A stretch of DNA of 64,000 bases from Pseudobdellovibrionaceae bacterium (GTDB taxonomy: Bacteria; Bdellovibrionota; Bdellovibrionia; Bdellovibrionales; UBA1609). Each line of letters begins with the position of its first letter. Within the stretch, counting starts at the first letter, position 1. The DNA is taken from the NCBI GenBank assembly GCA_020635075.1, contig JACKAM010000002.1, positions 941,855 to 1,005,854 of the forward strand, written 5' to 3'. The notes beneath the pieces were generated by a model that did not search any database, was not told where the DNA came from, and saw nothing but the letters and a program-made list of their open reading frames with translations. A program made the position numbers and the translations under genes. Of this stretch, positions 42,809 through 51,577 are shown one piece after another.

Positions 42809-44506
42809 TCACCAGGGAGAGGCGACGATGCTTGTAATGTCATTAAAAAGGGACAGTACCATAAGTGAGATTAAAAGAATAAGGCCAACCTGCTGGGCAA
42901 TCTCCATTTTTCGCATGGAAAGAGGAGCCCCTCTTAGTGCCTCGATTGAAAAAAATACCAAATGGCCACCGTCGAGAATAGGAACAGGCAATAGGTTAAT
43001 CAAAAACAAGTTGATGGAAATAATCGCCATCATTCGCAGAAAAGCCGAAATTCCAACCTCAAATGATTGGCTGGCCACACGGCCAATGGTGATAACGCCA
43101 CCAATATTTTTGTGTGAAACCTGTGCAGTGACGATTCTCAGAAAGCTTACGGCAATGGCTTTAGTCCAAAAAATGGTTTTATCAAAACCAAACTTCATGG
43201 CCTCAATCGGGCCCGAGACCCGAAACATCACCGGCTCTCCCGGGGTCTCCAGAATTGCGGGAATAATACCGACCGTGAACCGCTGCTCCTCCTGCTGGCG
43301 ACGATTCATGACACCCGTCATTTCTGGAGTGATGTCCAGCTCCACGGAGGTTCCCTGTCGAATAACGGTAAAGTGAATCGACTTGTCATCGGCTTTGTAG
43401 GCCTTCACCGTCTGCAGAACATCCTTCCACTGTTGAACGGGTTCGCCATCAAGGGCTAATATCTTGTCGCCGTCTTTAAGACCGGCCTTAAAGGCAGGGG
43501 TATCCTCTTTCACCTTTAATAGATAAAGGTCAGGGCGCTCAAAACCTAAAAGGTCAGTCAGTGACTGCTCGGGTCCGCGGGAGGCAAGTGCCTGCTGAAA
43601 ATTGTTGAGTACGACAGTACGTTCCTCGGTCTTCTTTTCGGGCACATAGGAGCGCACTTTAAAAGTGAGTTGATCTTCGGAGCTCAAACCTGCAAAAATC
43701 GATTCAAGCTCACGAAAGCCGTTCACTGTCTGGCCATTGACTGAAGAAATAATATCCAAGGTTTTAAGGCCCGCCAGAGCAGCTGGGGAGTCCTTATCCC
43801 TAAGACCAACAATTGAAGCACGGCCAGCAGTCGTCAGGCCGGGAATCTGGGCCACCTGGTTATCAAGTGACAGGATATTGTCATTAGGAACCCAAACAGG
43901 AGTCGCCTTAACAAAAACTTCTCCGTCAGTCCCGGCTCTCAAAATTCGGAACTCTATCTCCCTTTCAGGGGAGAGTTTGATTTTCTCATCAACCTGTTGC
44001 CAGTAGGTCACGTCCTGGCCCTCAACACTGAGGATTTTGTCGCCGGAGCGAAATCCAGCAGCATAAGCGGCACTGTCGGTGTCCAAATCGCCGATGTCCG
44101 GGCCGGGAACTTTTTCTCCATTGATGCCGACAGCAACAAAAAGAGGGATGGCAAACAGGAAGTTCATCAATGGGCCGGCAAGGACAATGGCGATCCGTTG
44201 AGAAACGGGCTTATAAAGAAAGGCACGGTTTTGCTCCTCAGGGGGGACTTCTGCGGTTGGGTCGTCGCCATACATTTTAACGTAACCACCAAGAGGCACT
44301 GCGGAGATGCAATAAGTTGTGTCGCCCTTTTTGTGCTTCAATATCTTTTTGCCGAAGCCAAGACTGAATACTTCGACACGAACGCCACACCATTTGGCGA
44401 CAAGAAAGTGACCGAGCTCATGCACAAAGATGAGGAGGCCAAGAAGAATCAGAAAAGGCCCAATGGCCGACAACCCGGACTGTAACCAATTAAGTAGAAT
44501 ATCCAT
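42809..44506 (-). CDS. rseP: Site-2 intramembrane protease RseP/MmpA with three PDZ domains
   Basis: RseP is the inner-membrane zinc protease that releases membrane-bound regulators such as anti-sigma factors. The N-terminal helix holds LIFVHELGHFLVAKW (HExxH) and the C-terminal part holds LPVPILDGGHL with the third metal ligand. At 565 residues it is over 100 longer than E. coli RseP because three PDZ domains are seen in tandem in the periplasm (about 130-200, 225-300 and 320-400; cores DSAAYAAGFRSGDKIL, DSPAALAGLKTLDII and DTPAFKAGLKDGDKIL). It follows cdsA after a 143-base gap. Confidence 0.94.
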   Translation of the reverse strand: MDILLNWLQSGLSAIGPFLILLGLLIFVHELGHFLVAKWCGVRVEVFSLGFGKKILKHKKGDTTYCISAVPLGGYVKMYGDDPTAEVPPEEQNRAFLYKPVSQRIAIVLAGPLMNFLFAIPLFVAVGINGEKVPGPDIGDLDTDSAAYAAGFRSGDKILSVEGQDVTYWQQVDEKIKLSPEREIEFRILRAGTDGEVFVKATPVWVPNDNILSLDNQVAQIPGLTTAGRASIVGLRDKDSPAALAGLKTLDIISSVNGQTVNGFRELESIFAGLSSEDQLTFKVRSYVPEKKTEERTVVLNNFQQALASRGPEQSLTDLLGFERPDLYLLKVKEDTPAFKAGLKDGDKILALDGEPVQQWKDVLQTVKAYKADDKSIHFTVIRQGTSVELDITPEMTGVMNRRQQEEQRFTVGIIPAILETPGEPVMFRVSGPIEAMKFGFDKTIFWTKAIAVSFLRIVTAQVSHKNIGGVITIGRVASQSFEVGISAFLRMMAIISINLFLINLLPVPILDGGHLVFFSIEALRGAPLSMRKMEIAQQVGLILLISLMVLSLFNDITSIVASPW

Positions 44507-44649
44507 TGGGCTATTTTAATGTCTGTGAGAGCGAGGCTAAAGAAAAATCAAAAGAAAACACCAAGGCGTCTCTTTTCAACATGAATTTTGCTCCTTTTAC
44601 CGACTTCGGTCCAAGACAGGTTGACGCAGGCATTAAGGAAGCGGAGCAA

Positions 44650-45483
44650 CTAAAGGGCCCACTTGGAGACAAGATAAATGACCGGTGCCGCAAAGTAGAT
44701 TCCGTCCAGGCGGTCAAGGACACCTCCGTGGCCGGGCATGATTTTGCCCGAGTCCTTGACCCCACAGGTCCTCTTGAGAAGGGACTCAAATAAGTCCCCG
44801 GACTGAGCAAGAAATCCAGCGACGGCCGCTCCCGGGAGAATCACCACTAAAGAAGGCGAACCAAAAAACCACGCCCCCAAAATACCAGCACTCAGCACCG
44901 ATCCAGCCAGGCCACCGACGGCACCGGCGACGGTTTTTTTAGGTGATACTTCGGGCATTAGTTTTTGTTTGCCAAATTTGAGACCAGCAAAATAAGCAGC
45001 GGTGTCACCAGCAAAGACTACTGCCAAGAGCAGAACAAACCACTTGATGCCATTTCCGCCCAAAAGAGTGCGAATAGCAAATGACGGCAGGATCGCCGTG
45101 TAAACAAAGCCAACAAGCGAAGAGAAGAAGAGGCTGCGAATGAGCAAAATGGGAGTGGATCGATTGAGGACCCATAGAACAGCCGACAGATAGATCACTG
45201 TCGCCAATCCAAAGGCCGTGAAACCCTCGTTGAGCCCAAGAAAAGATAAGGCCAAAAACAAAAAGACGGAACAGCCAACGTAAATGACTCTTAGGTTTCC
45301 AGGTAATGAGTGCCCAGGCAAAAAACCAATATCCAGATACTCCACCATGCCAAGCAAAAGAACAATGGAAGAGAGGGCGGCCAAACCCAGAGCGCCAGCA
45401 AAATATCCGGTAAAAATAAGGGCGACGACCGCGATGACTGCAGAGACGACACGGGCTTGAAGAGCGGCGTAGCGGTTATTCAA
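44650..45483 (-). CDS. cdsA: Phosphatidate cytidylyltransferase
   Basis: CdsA makes CDP-diacylglycerol for phospholipid synthesis. The 277 residues have about eight membrane helices and the signature near the C-terminus, spread over SPKKTVAGAVGGLAGS, GDLFESLLKRTCGVKDSGK and MPGHGGVLDRLDGIYFA. It lies two bases after uppS. The gene dxr, often placed between cdsA and rseP, is absent here; the 143 bases downstream hold no gene. Confidence 0.94.
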   Translation of the reverse strand: MNNRYAALQARVVSAVIAVVALIFTGYFAGALGLAALSSIVLLLGMVEYLDIGFLPGHSLPGNLRVIYVGCSVFLFLALSFLGLNEGFTAFGLATVIYLSAVLWVLNRSTPILLIRSLFFSSLVGFVYTAILPSFAIRTLLGGNGIKWFVLLLAVVFAGDTAAYFAGLKFGKQKLMPEVSPKKTVAGAVGGLAGSVLSAGILGAWFFGSPSLVVILPGAAVAGFLAQSGDLFESLLKRTCGVKDSGKIMPGHGGVLDRLDGIYFAAPVIYLVSKWAL

Positions 45484-45485
45484 TA

Positions 45486-46238
45486 TTAAATCTCGCCCGT
45501 CGTTTCGCTCGGCTTTGTATCACCAGGCCACAACTGAGCCGAGGTTTTGCCAAAGCGACGTTCTCGGCCACCGAATTCAAGAATTGCAGAATCCAAATCA
45601 CGAGTACTGAAGTCCGGCCACATCTTATCAACAATGAGAATCTCGCTGTAGGCCGCCGACCAGAGGAAGAAATTGGAAAGGCGAGACTCCCCACTGGTGC
45701 GAATGATCAAATCTGGATCAGGTAAAAAGGAGGATTCCAGATGTGAGGCAAACATTTCTGTGGTGATCTTGTCCGGATCTAGCCGCCCTTCTTTTGCCAT
45801 TTGTGCCAGGTTTCTGGCGGCATCAGTGATCTCCTGGCGGCCACCGTAGCTGAGAGCAAAAGTCAGGGTCATGCCGGTGCAATGATCTGTTTCGCGAATT
45901 GTGCGCAGTACGGTTTCCCTTACGGACTGGGGCAGGCGATCAATATTACCAATACAGCGAAATTTGATATTGTTGCGAATCAGGTTATTGCGCTCACGAT
46001 TCAGACGCAAAAACAACAGCCGCATCAAGAGGTTGACTTCCTCAGTGGGACGCAGCCAATTTTCCGTACTAAAGGCAAACAGGGTTAGGTACTTAATGCC
46101 TCTTTCAGCACAGTTCTCAATAATCGACTTGGCAACCCGTGCTCCGCGCACGTGTCCAAATAGTCGGTTGTGGCCGTGGGATTGGGCCCATCGACCATTG
46201 CCGTCCATAATAATGCCAATGTGATTAGGAACGCTCAC
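45486..46238 (-). CDS. uppS: Undecaprenyl diphosphate synthase (cis-prenyltransferase)
   Basis: UppS makes the C55 carrier lipid precursor for cell-wall synthesis. The 250 residues show the catalytic Asp in IGIIMDGNGRWAQSHG, LTLFAFSTENWLRP and the C-terminal RTSGESRLSNFFLWSAAYSE. It lies between frr and cdsA in the standard order. Confidence 0.96.
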   Translation of the reverse strand: MSVPNHIGIIMDGNGRWAQSHGHNRLFGHVRGARVAKSIIENCAERGIKYLTLFAFSTENWLRPTEEVNLLMRLLFLRLNRERNNLIRNNIKFRCIGNIDRLPQSVRETVLRTIRETDHCTGMTLTFALSYGGRQEITDAARNLAQMAKEGRLDPDKITTEMFASHLESSFLPDPDLIIRTSGESRLSNFFLWSAAYSEILIVDKMWPDFSTRDLDSAILEFGGRERRFGKTSAQLWPGDTKPSETTGEI

Positions 46239-46254
46239 CAGGATTCTCCGCCAA

Positions 46255-46812
46255 TTAAATAGTCATCAGCTCTTTTTCTTTGTCATCAGCCGACTTGTCG
46301 ACTTTCTTAATGTAGTCGTCAGTGAGCTTTTGAACGTCTGATTCCATTTTCTTTTGCTCGTCTTCGCTAATGGTCTTGTCTTTGCCAGCCTTTTTCAGCG
46401 CCTCATTGGCGTCCCGGCGGGCCATGCGTACGGCCACTCGGGCATCCTCAACAATCTTCTTAATTGTTTTCACCAACTCTTTACGGCGCTCTTCAGTCAA
46501 ATCGGGGAGGCGTAGGCGAATGACCTTACCGTCGTTCTGAGGGCTCATACCTAAGTCGCTCTTCACGATGGCGGCTTCAATTTCCTTCAACGTCGACGCT
46601 TCCCATGGCTGGATCAAAAATGACTTTGCATCCGGGCAGGAAACTGCGGCCACCTGGTTAAGTGGAGTGGGGTTGCCGTAGTAATTCACCTTTACCACGT
46701 CCAACATCGACACCTGGGCTCTGCCAGTGCGAACCTTTTTGAGTTCCCCACCAAGAGAAGACAGGGCCTTTTCCATGCTATCTTGAGTTGCCTTAATTAG
46801 AGTTTCGACCAT
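46255..46812 (-). CDS. frr: Ribosome recycling factor
   Basis: RRF splits ribosomes after termination together with EF-G. The 185 residues are of normal length; the three-helix bundle and beta domain are evident from KVRTGRAQVSMLD, VNYYGNPTPLNQVAAVS, IRLRLPDLTEERRKELVK and the charged C-terminal helix. The ATG is preceded by GGGGGAACA. It follows pyrH by 14 bases. Confidence 0.97.
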   Translation of the reverse strand: MVETLIKATQDSMEKALSSLGGELKKVRTGRAQVSMLDVVKVNYYGNPTPLNQVAAVSCPDAKSFLIQPWEASTLKEIEAAIVKSDLGMSPQNDGKVIRLRLPDLTEERRKELVKTIKKIVEDARVAVRMARRDANEALKKAGKDKTISEDEQKKMESDVQKLTDDYIKKVDKSADDKEKELMTI

Positions 46813-46826
46813 TGTTCCCCCAATCG

Positions 46827-47537
46827 TTATTCTACAACTGTTCCAATCGCCTCACCGGCAATAGCCTTTGCCACATTGCCAGGAGTGTTAAGATTAAAGC
46901 ATACAATAGGAAGTTTGTTGTCCATGCAAAGGCTGATGGCCGTTGAGTCCATCACCTTTAGGCCCTTGTTTAACACGTCAATATAGGTGAGGCGGTCAAA
47001 CTTTTTGGCGTCATTATGAACAACCGGATCCTTATCGTAAATGCCATCGACCTTGGTGGCCTTAAGGATTACATCAGCGTTAATCTCCATGGCTCTCAGG
47101 GCGGCAGCCGTATCGGTAGTGAAGTAAGGATTTCCCGTACCAGCGACAAAGATCACCACCCGGCCTTTTTCCAAATGACGGATCGCGCGCCTGCGAATGT
47201 AGGGCTCTGCGATCTCAGCCATGCCGATAGCCGTTTGCACACGAGTTGAAAGATTATGCTTTTCGAAGGCATCTTGCAGGGCCAGGCCGTTGATAACGGT
47301 GGCCAACATCCCCATGTAATCGGAGCTGGCTCGGTCCATTCCCTGGGCGGAGGCAGCGACACCTCTAAAAATGTTGCCGCCACCAATGACGATACCAATC
47401 TCTGCGCCAAGCGCATAGGCCTCAGATACATCGGAAGCAACTCGCTCCAAGATGCCGCCGTCGACGGTGCTGGTTTTGCTCGCAAGAGCTTCCCCGCTGA
47501 GCTTAAGAAGAACTCGGCGATACTTGCTTTTTGCCAA
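46827..47537 (-). CDS. pyrH: Uridylate kinase
   Basis: PyrH phosphorylates UMP to UDP. The 236 residues have the amino-acid-kinase fold with LLKLSGEALA, IGIVIGGGNIFRG, SSDYMGMLATVINGLAL and the ATP/UMP-site VFVAGTGNPYFTTDTAAALRA. It is five bases after tsf, in the conserved rpsB-tsf-pyrH-frr order. Confidence 0.97.
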   Translation of the reverse strand: MAKSKYRRVLLKLSGEALASKTSTVDGGILERVASDVSEAYALGAEIGIVIGGGNIFRGVAASAQGMDRASSDYMGMLATVINGLALQDAFEKHNLSTRVQTAIGMAEIAEPYIRRRAIRHLEKGRVVIFVAGTGNPYFTTDTAAALRAMEINADVILKATKVDGIYDKDPVVHNDAKKFDRLTYIDVLNKGLKVMDSTAISLCMDNKLPIVCFNLNTPGNVAKAIAGEAIGTVVE

Positions 47538-47542
47538 TGCCC

Positions 47543-48193
47543 TTATCCTTTAATTTGTGCAGCCACTTCTTCTGCGAAGTTCTCCTGCTTCTTCTCCAAT
47601 CCTTCGCCCAACTCATAGCGAGCAAAGCGACGAATCACGATGTTCTCACCAATTCTGGCAATGACTTCCTGAAGGTACTTTTCAACAGTAATGTCGGGAT
47701 TCTTCACATATTTTTGGCCCATCAGGCAGGTCTCGGCCGCCCATTTGGACATTTGGCCATCCAAAATCTTGTCTAGAAATTCGGCTTTTTTGCCCTCTTC
47801 CAGAGCCTTGGCCTTCAGGACTTCGCGTTCTTTGCTGCGAACATCTTCAGGAATCTCGTCTTCACGAACATAAGAGGGACCCAAAGCTGCGATGTGCATG
47901 GCGATGTCGTTAACAAACTTTTGGAATTCCTCGTTGCGGGCAACGAAATCAGTTTCGCTGTTAACTTCAAGTAAAACACCAATACGTCCGCCAGCATGGA
48001 TGTAAGAGGACACGGTGCCCTCTGCGGCGATTCGGCCCGCTTTTTTGGCGGCTTTACTGAGTCCCTTCACGCGCAACCATTCAACGGCTTTTTCAAAATC
48101 ACCGTCAGACTCCTGCAGAGCCTTTTTACAGTCCATCATTCCTGCACTTGTTTTCTCGCGCAGCTCCTTCACTAAAGAAGCACTGATTGTCAT
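47543..48193 (-). CDS. tsf: Translation elongation factor Ts, short form
   Basis: EF-Ts is the guanine-nucleotide exchange factor of EF-Tu. The N-terminal UBA domain (LVKELREKTSAGMMDCKKAL) and core with VLLEVNSETDFVARNEEFQ are clear. At 216 residues it is shorter than the 283-residue E. coli protein; one subdomain of the core is reduced, as known from several phyla. It is separated from rpsB by an intrinsic terminator-like hairpin. Confidence 0.95.
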   Translation of the reverse strand: MTISASLVKELREKTSAGMMDCKKALQESDGDFEKAVEWLRVKGLSKAAKKAGRIAAEGTVSSYIHAGGRIGVLLEVNSETDFVARNEEFQKFVNDIAMHIAALGPSYVREDEIPEDVRSKEREVLKAKALEEGKKAEFLDKILDGQMSKWAAETCLMGQKYVKNPDITVEKYLQEVIARIGENIVIRRFARYELGEGLEKKQENFAEEVAAQIKG

Positions 48194-48261
48194 AACTAAA
48201 ATCCTCTTGGTTTTTTGTTCAGGTCAATTTTTGTTCAAGTTTCAATGACGTTGGCACTTAG

Positions 48262-48290
48262 AAAAAAGCCAGGGTCTTGCCCTGGCTTTT
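48262..48290 (-). terminator. Intrinsic terminator or attenuator between rpsB and tsf
   Basis: On the minus strand a perfect 7-bp GC-rich stem GCCAGGG/CCCTGGC with a five-base loop is followed by TTTTTT; the A and T flanks could extend the stem. It lies after the rpsB stop and about 70 bases before tsf, so it should reduce read-through from rpsB into tsf, pyrH and frr, as described for an attenuator in E. coli. Confidence 0.85.
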
Positions 48291-48304
48291 GTATGTCCAA
48301 TGCC

Positions 48305-49246
48305 TTATTCGGGCGATTCCTCAGTCTCGGCAGTTTCGGCCGCAGCCTCAGTTGCCTCTTCGCCAGGAGTTTCAAGCTCAGCTTGAATCTCAACTTCGTC
48401 AGCCAAGCCAGCAGCAACCAGTTTGCGACCGCGGCTTACTTTAACAACAGAAGGTCCACCCTCGTCGCTAGTTGCAGCGGCGGCGGGAGCGGCTTCTGCA
48501 GCTGCAGAAGCTTCCTTGGCAGCAGCCTCTTCCTTGTCCACCTGGTTACGCATCTTCTCTTCCCAAAGCTTGGCGCCTTCCATGAAGCTGTCAGCAATCA
48601 AATTCGCAAACAACTTAATGGAACGAATGGCGTCGTCGTTTCCAGGAATCGGATACTCAATCTCACCAGGATCAACGTTGGTGTCGGCAATTCCCACGAC
48701 AGGGATGCCAAGACGATGAGCTTCTTTAACAGCAATATGTTCTTTGTTCAGGTCAACCACGAACATGGCAGAAGGAGCGTCCTTCATTTCGCGGATACCA
48801 TCGAGGTATTCCACCAAGCGGGTGTATTCCTTTTCGATGCGAGCGCGCTCTTTCTTGGAGAAATAATCCAGCTCGCCCTTTTCGCGCATGCGATCGATCT
48901 TCTTCAGGCGATCAATGCTCGATTTAATTGTTTGGAAGTTCGTCAACATTCCGCCCAGCCAACGCTTAGTCACGAAGTACTGACCACAACGCTCAGCTGC
49001 TTCACGAACAGGCTCAACAGCTTGCTTTTTGGTGCCGACAAAAATCATGCGTCCACCATTGGCAGCAACGCCCTTAACAAACTCAGCCGCGCGGCGAGCA
49101 AGTCCGACAGATTTTTGTAGATCGATAATGTGAATTCCGCCCCGGTCAGTGTAAACATAGGGCTTCATTTTGGGATTCCAACGTTGGGTTTGGTGGCCGA
49201 AATGCACACCCGCATCCAACATCTCTTTCATGGTCACGTTGGCCAT
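48305..49246 (-). CDS. rpsB: Small ribosomal subunit protein S2 with acidic tail
   Basis: S2 is needed for late 30S assembly and S1 binding. The core shows MKEMLDAGVHFGHQTQRWNP, GTKKQAVEPVREAA, RWLGGMLTNFQTIK and GIADTNVDPGEIEYPIPGNDD. At 313 residues it is about 70 longer than usual because of a C-terminal tail rich in Ala and Glu (TEAAAETAETEES-like sequence), beginning around residue 230. The gene has a structured leader and is the first gene of the rpsB-tsf-pyrH-frr-uppS-cdsA-rseP run. Confidence 0.96.
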   Translation of the reverse strand: MANVTMKEMLDAGVHFGHQTQRWNPKMKPYVYTDRGGIHIIDLQKSVGLARRAAEFVKGVAANGGRMIFVGTKKQAVEPVREAAERCGQYFVTKRWLGGMLTNFQTIKSSIDRLKKIDRMREKGELDYFSKKERARIEKEYTRLVEYLDGIREMKDAPSAMFVVDLNKEHIAVKEAHRLGIPVVGIADTNVDPGEIEYPIPGNDDAIRSIKLFANLIADSFMEGAKLWEEKMRNQVDKEEAAAKEASAAAEAAPAAAATSDEGGPSVVKVSRGRKLVAAGLADEVEIQAELETPGEEATEAAAETAETEESPE

Positions 49247-49270
49247 ATTGTACCTCTCTGGTTTAGCCGC

Positions 49271-49309
49271 CTTCCCCTTTGCCCCGGAGGGACCAAAGAA
49301 ATGGGGAAG
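49271..49309 (-). promoter_or_regulatory. Nested hairpin in the rpsB leader
   Basis: About 25 bases before the rpsB ATG, the minus strand can fold CTTCCCC with GGGGAAG (7 bp), inside it TTTG with CAAA (4 bp), and inside that CCC with GGG around TCC. Such a compact leader next to a ribosomal-protein start is what an autoregulatory site for S2 would look like; that role is inferred. Confidence 0.55.
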
Positions 49310-49438
49310 TGTGTAGTTAAAAAAAGCTGGATACTGTTAACACGAACTATTGGGCAGGGCAACAATTTGAAGCCATCAAAGGCTGCTAAAGCTGAGTTCC
49401 CAGGCAAGGGCAGGGCAAAGCGTATCTATTTGAAATAA

Positions 49439-50569
49439 TTAAAGTAAAGCCGATCCCTCGGTGTCAGCCGCAGACGCGCCTAGAGATTGGTCCGCCCAGG
49501 TGAGGGCCTCCTTGGCCGCCTTCAGGGCTGCGGGCAGGGGCAAAAGGGGCCAAAGGGTCGGGTGGGCCAGGTACATTTGCGGCAGATCTGGCAGGACCCC
49601 GAACTCTTTAAGTCCCAGGTCCACTAGGCCGTGGGAGTTGAACTCAACAATGATTTTCTCGGCCACGACGTCTTCAAAAAGGTCAGAATAGGCCCTTTTG
49701 ATTTGCTTCTTCATTTCGCGAAGGGTGTTGGCAATTTGTTCGGAATCATCGGCTAGTTCTGTGGGGAGAAGGCCCATCCACACGGAGCACTGACCCGAGT
49801 TCTCCTCGGCGCGAGGGGCGAAGAACCGGCCCACAGTTGGTTCATAGTCATCTTTGCTGCCATAGAGAAAGTGCAGGGACCGGGACTGCTGGTGTACTTT
49901 TGAGTGGTGAAGGTGCAGGTAAACGGAGGTCCACAGTCGAGACTTGGCCATTCTTTGCCGAACCCGTCCGGGGACAAGATCGATTTCCAAATCGTCGAGA
50001 AGCTGACGAGAAGGGAGACAATAGACAACCTGGCGGCCAAAAATAGTTTTGGCACCATTAATGGTCACGGCCATGCCCGTGTCAGCAGGCTCAAGGCCCG
50101 TCAAAACACTGCGGGTAAAGGCCTCGCCTTGATACTGAGCAACCAGTTGTTCGACCCAGATCGAAGGGGATTGGGCCAACTCCAGCAATTGGTTTTGGTT
50201 ATACGCAGACAAGACGTTGAGACTGAGAAACTTACGGTCGCCAAAGCCCACGAATGTTTTAAAGCTTCCGGAATCAAAAGTTGCAGGTGGGGCCTCAATG
50301 GTTTCGCTGTTCACCGGGGTGCCGAGAGATTCCTGCAGCCATTGAAGAAGTTCAGCGGACTCCTCGCTTGCTGGCATCAGGGCCAAGTCGGATTCCATAG
50401 TTTGGCCATTGACGGAAAAGGGGCGCAACGAACCGCCGAGTTCATCACTCTCCTCAACCAAGGCAACGGACTGACCGCGCAACTCAAGGCCTCTGGCGAC
50501 AATAAGTCCTGTCAGGTGCCCACCAATGACTATCGTATCGAACAATTCAGATTTTTTTGCTGATGCCAT
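49439..50569 (-). CDS. FAD/NAD(P)-binding protein, flavin amine-oxidase-like
   Basis: The 376-residue protein begins with a Rossmann fold (FDTIVIGGHLTGLIVARGLEL and ALVEESDELGGSL), the dinucleotide-binding motif being GGHLTG instead of the usual GGGxxG type. The remainder is like amine oxidase or protoporphyrinogen-oxidase-type flavoproteins, but without recognisable substrate residues, so the reaction is unknown. The ATG at 50569 is chosen because it immediately precedes the Rossmann fold; the frame is open further upstream but would overlap the CFI-box gene. Confidence 0.72.
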   Translation of the reverse strand: MASAKKSELFDTIVIGGHLTGLIVARGLELRGQSVALVEESDELGGSLRPFSVNGQTMESDLALMPASEESAELLQWLQESLGTPVNSETIEAPPATFDSGSFKTFVGFGDRKFLSLNVLSAYNQNQLLELAQSPSIWVEQLVAQYQGEAFTRSVLTGLEPADTGMAVTINGAKTIFGRQVVYCLPSRQLLDDLEIDLVPGRVRQRMAKSRLWTSVYLHLHHSKVHQQSRSLHFLYGSKDDYEPTVGRFFAPRAEENSGQCSVWMGLLPTELADDSEQIANTLREMKKQIKRAYSDLFEDVVAEKIIVEFNSHGLVDLGLKEFGVLPDLPQMYLAHPTLWPLLPLPAALKAAKEALTWADQSLGASAADTEGSALL

Positions 50570-50625
50570 AGGCCTACGTTCTATGAGCCTGGGGTGGTTT
50601 TCAAGAAATTTCCCGAGACTGCTGA

Positions 50626-51492
50626 TTAAAAGGGCTTTTGCGGCTGAGATAGGCGCTCCGCACAATAGCGGAGCCAGGGTTTCAGGCGATGTTGTAAAAA
50701 AGGTGATTGACGAATGACTCCGGCAATTGGCGGGGAGATTCGGTAGTAACAATAAACCAAGGCGCGGCCCGAGGGGGATTTCCTCAGGACGGTGTCTCGG
50801 TACCGGCGTAAAAGTAGGACTTCGCGGGCATAGGGATCATCCCCATAGACTGCAGTGGCAATGAAACACTTGCCGCGCATACCTCCGGATGACCTTAAAA
50901 ACTCGCGAATAATATCCGGGTGTTTTGCTGAGCGGACAAAGGCCTCAGCACGTTTAACAATGTCTGGATAAATAGTGCTGAACTTCACAAACTGGGCAAG
51001 TTTGGCCGCGGCCTTGCGTTGGCGATCACCGTAACGGGGACTCATATCGTAAATGCGCAACAGATCCCAATAAACGGAAGTGATGATCGTCATTTCCTTT
51101 GAGCGTTTTGAGTTGTTAAAGATCCCGGGGTCCAATTGCCCAGGTTTCTTGTTGTAGACGATCTCTAAAACGCGCAGGTACTTTTCGTAGGAGACAGCGG
51201 CTTCCGAATAGGCCTTTTGGTTCATCAGCGAGCGGGCTTGCTTAATGAGATTTACCCGGCTCTTCCATAGCACAGCCCGGTTTTGTTCGCGGGCCTGGGC
51301 CTCCATGCGCAGCTTCATGCCTTTGGAGACGCTGCGGGTGAGTTCATCGTAACACTTGGGGCAGGCCGAATCAGGAATTTGGCTGGGATCAACAGTTCCC
51401 TGGAGAGCGAGCCTCATGCCGGGCTCGATCTTGAGGTGCTCCTCGGTTGGGGTGCCACATCGAGAGCAGGGTTTCATTTTCGCAGCCATCAT
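50626..51492 (-). CDS. Zinc-ribbon and CFI-box C-terminal domain protein
   Basis: The 288-residue protein begins with two CxxC pairs (MKPCSRCGTP and ACPKCYDE) that probably bind zinc. A helical middle region with TPR-like sequence (AYSEAAVSYEKYLRVLE) follows. The C-terminal 65 residues match the CFI-box: KCFIATAVYGDDPYAREV, LLLRRYRDTVL and YYRISPPIA. That domain is found at the C-terminus of many otherwise unrelated bacterial proteins, and its function is not known. It lies between the FAD protein and priA. Confidence 0.8.
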   Translation of the reverse strand: MMAAKMKPCSRCGTPTEEHLKIEPGMRLALQGTVDPSQIPDSACPKCYDELTRSVSKGMKLRMEAQAREQNRAVLWKSRVNLIKQARSLMNQKAYSEAAVSYEKYLRVLEIVYNKKPGQLDPGIFNNSKRSKEMTIITSVYWDLLRIYDMSPRYGDRQRKAAAKLAQFVKFSTIYPDIVKRAEAFVRSAKHPDIIREFLRSSGGMRGKCFIATAVYGDDPYAREVLLLRRYRDTVLRKSPSGRALVYCYYRISPPIAGVIRQSPFLQHRLKPWLRYCAERLSQPQKPF

Positions 51493-51577
51493 TCGTCATC
51501 CCACATATAGAAACAATCCCACTTATTTTATCGGGAATGGCCCCCATTGGCCAAGGTTGTTTCACCGGATGGCTAGA

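Noticed and set aside
44507..44810. Small genes in the cdsA-rseP gap on either strand
   Set aside because: Frames there overlap cdsA in antisense or shifted frames, and show no ribosome binding site or family features.
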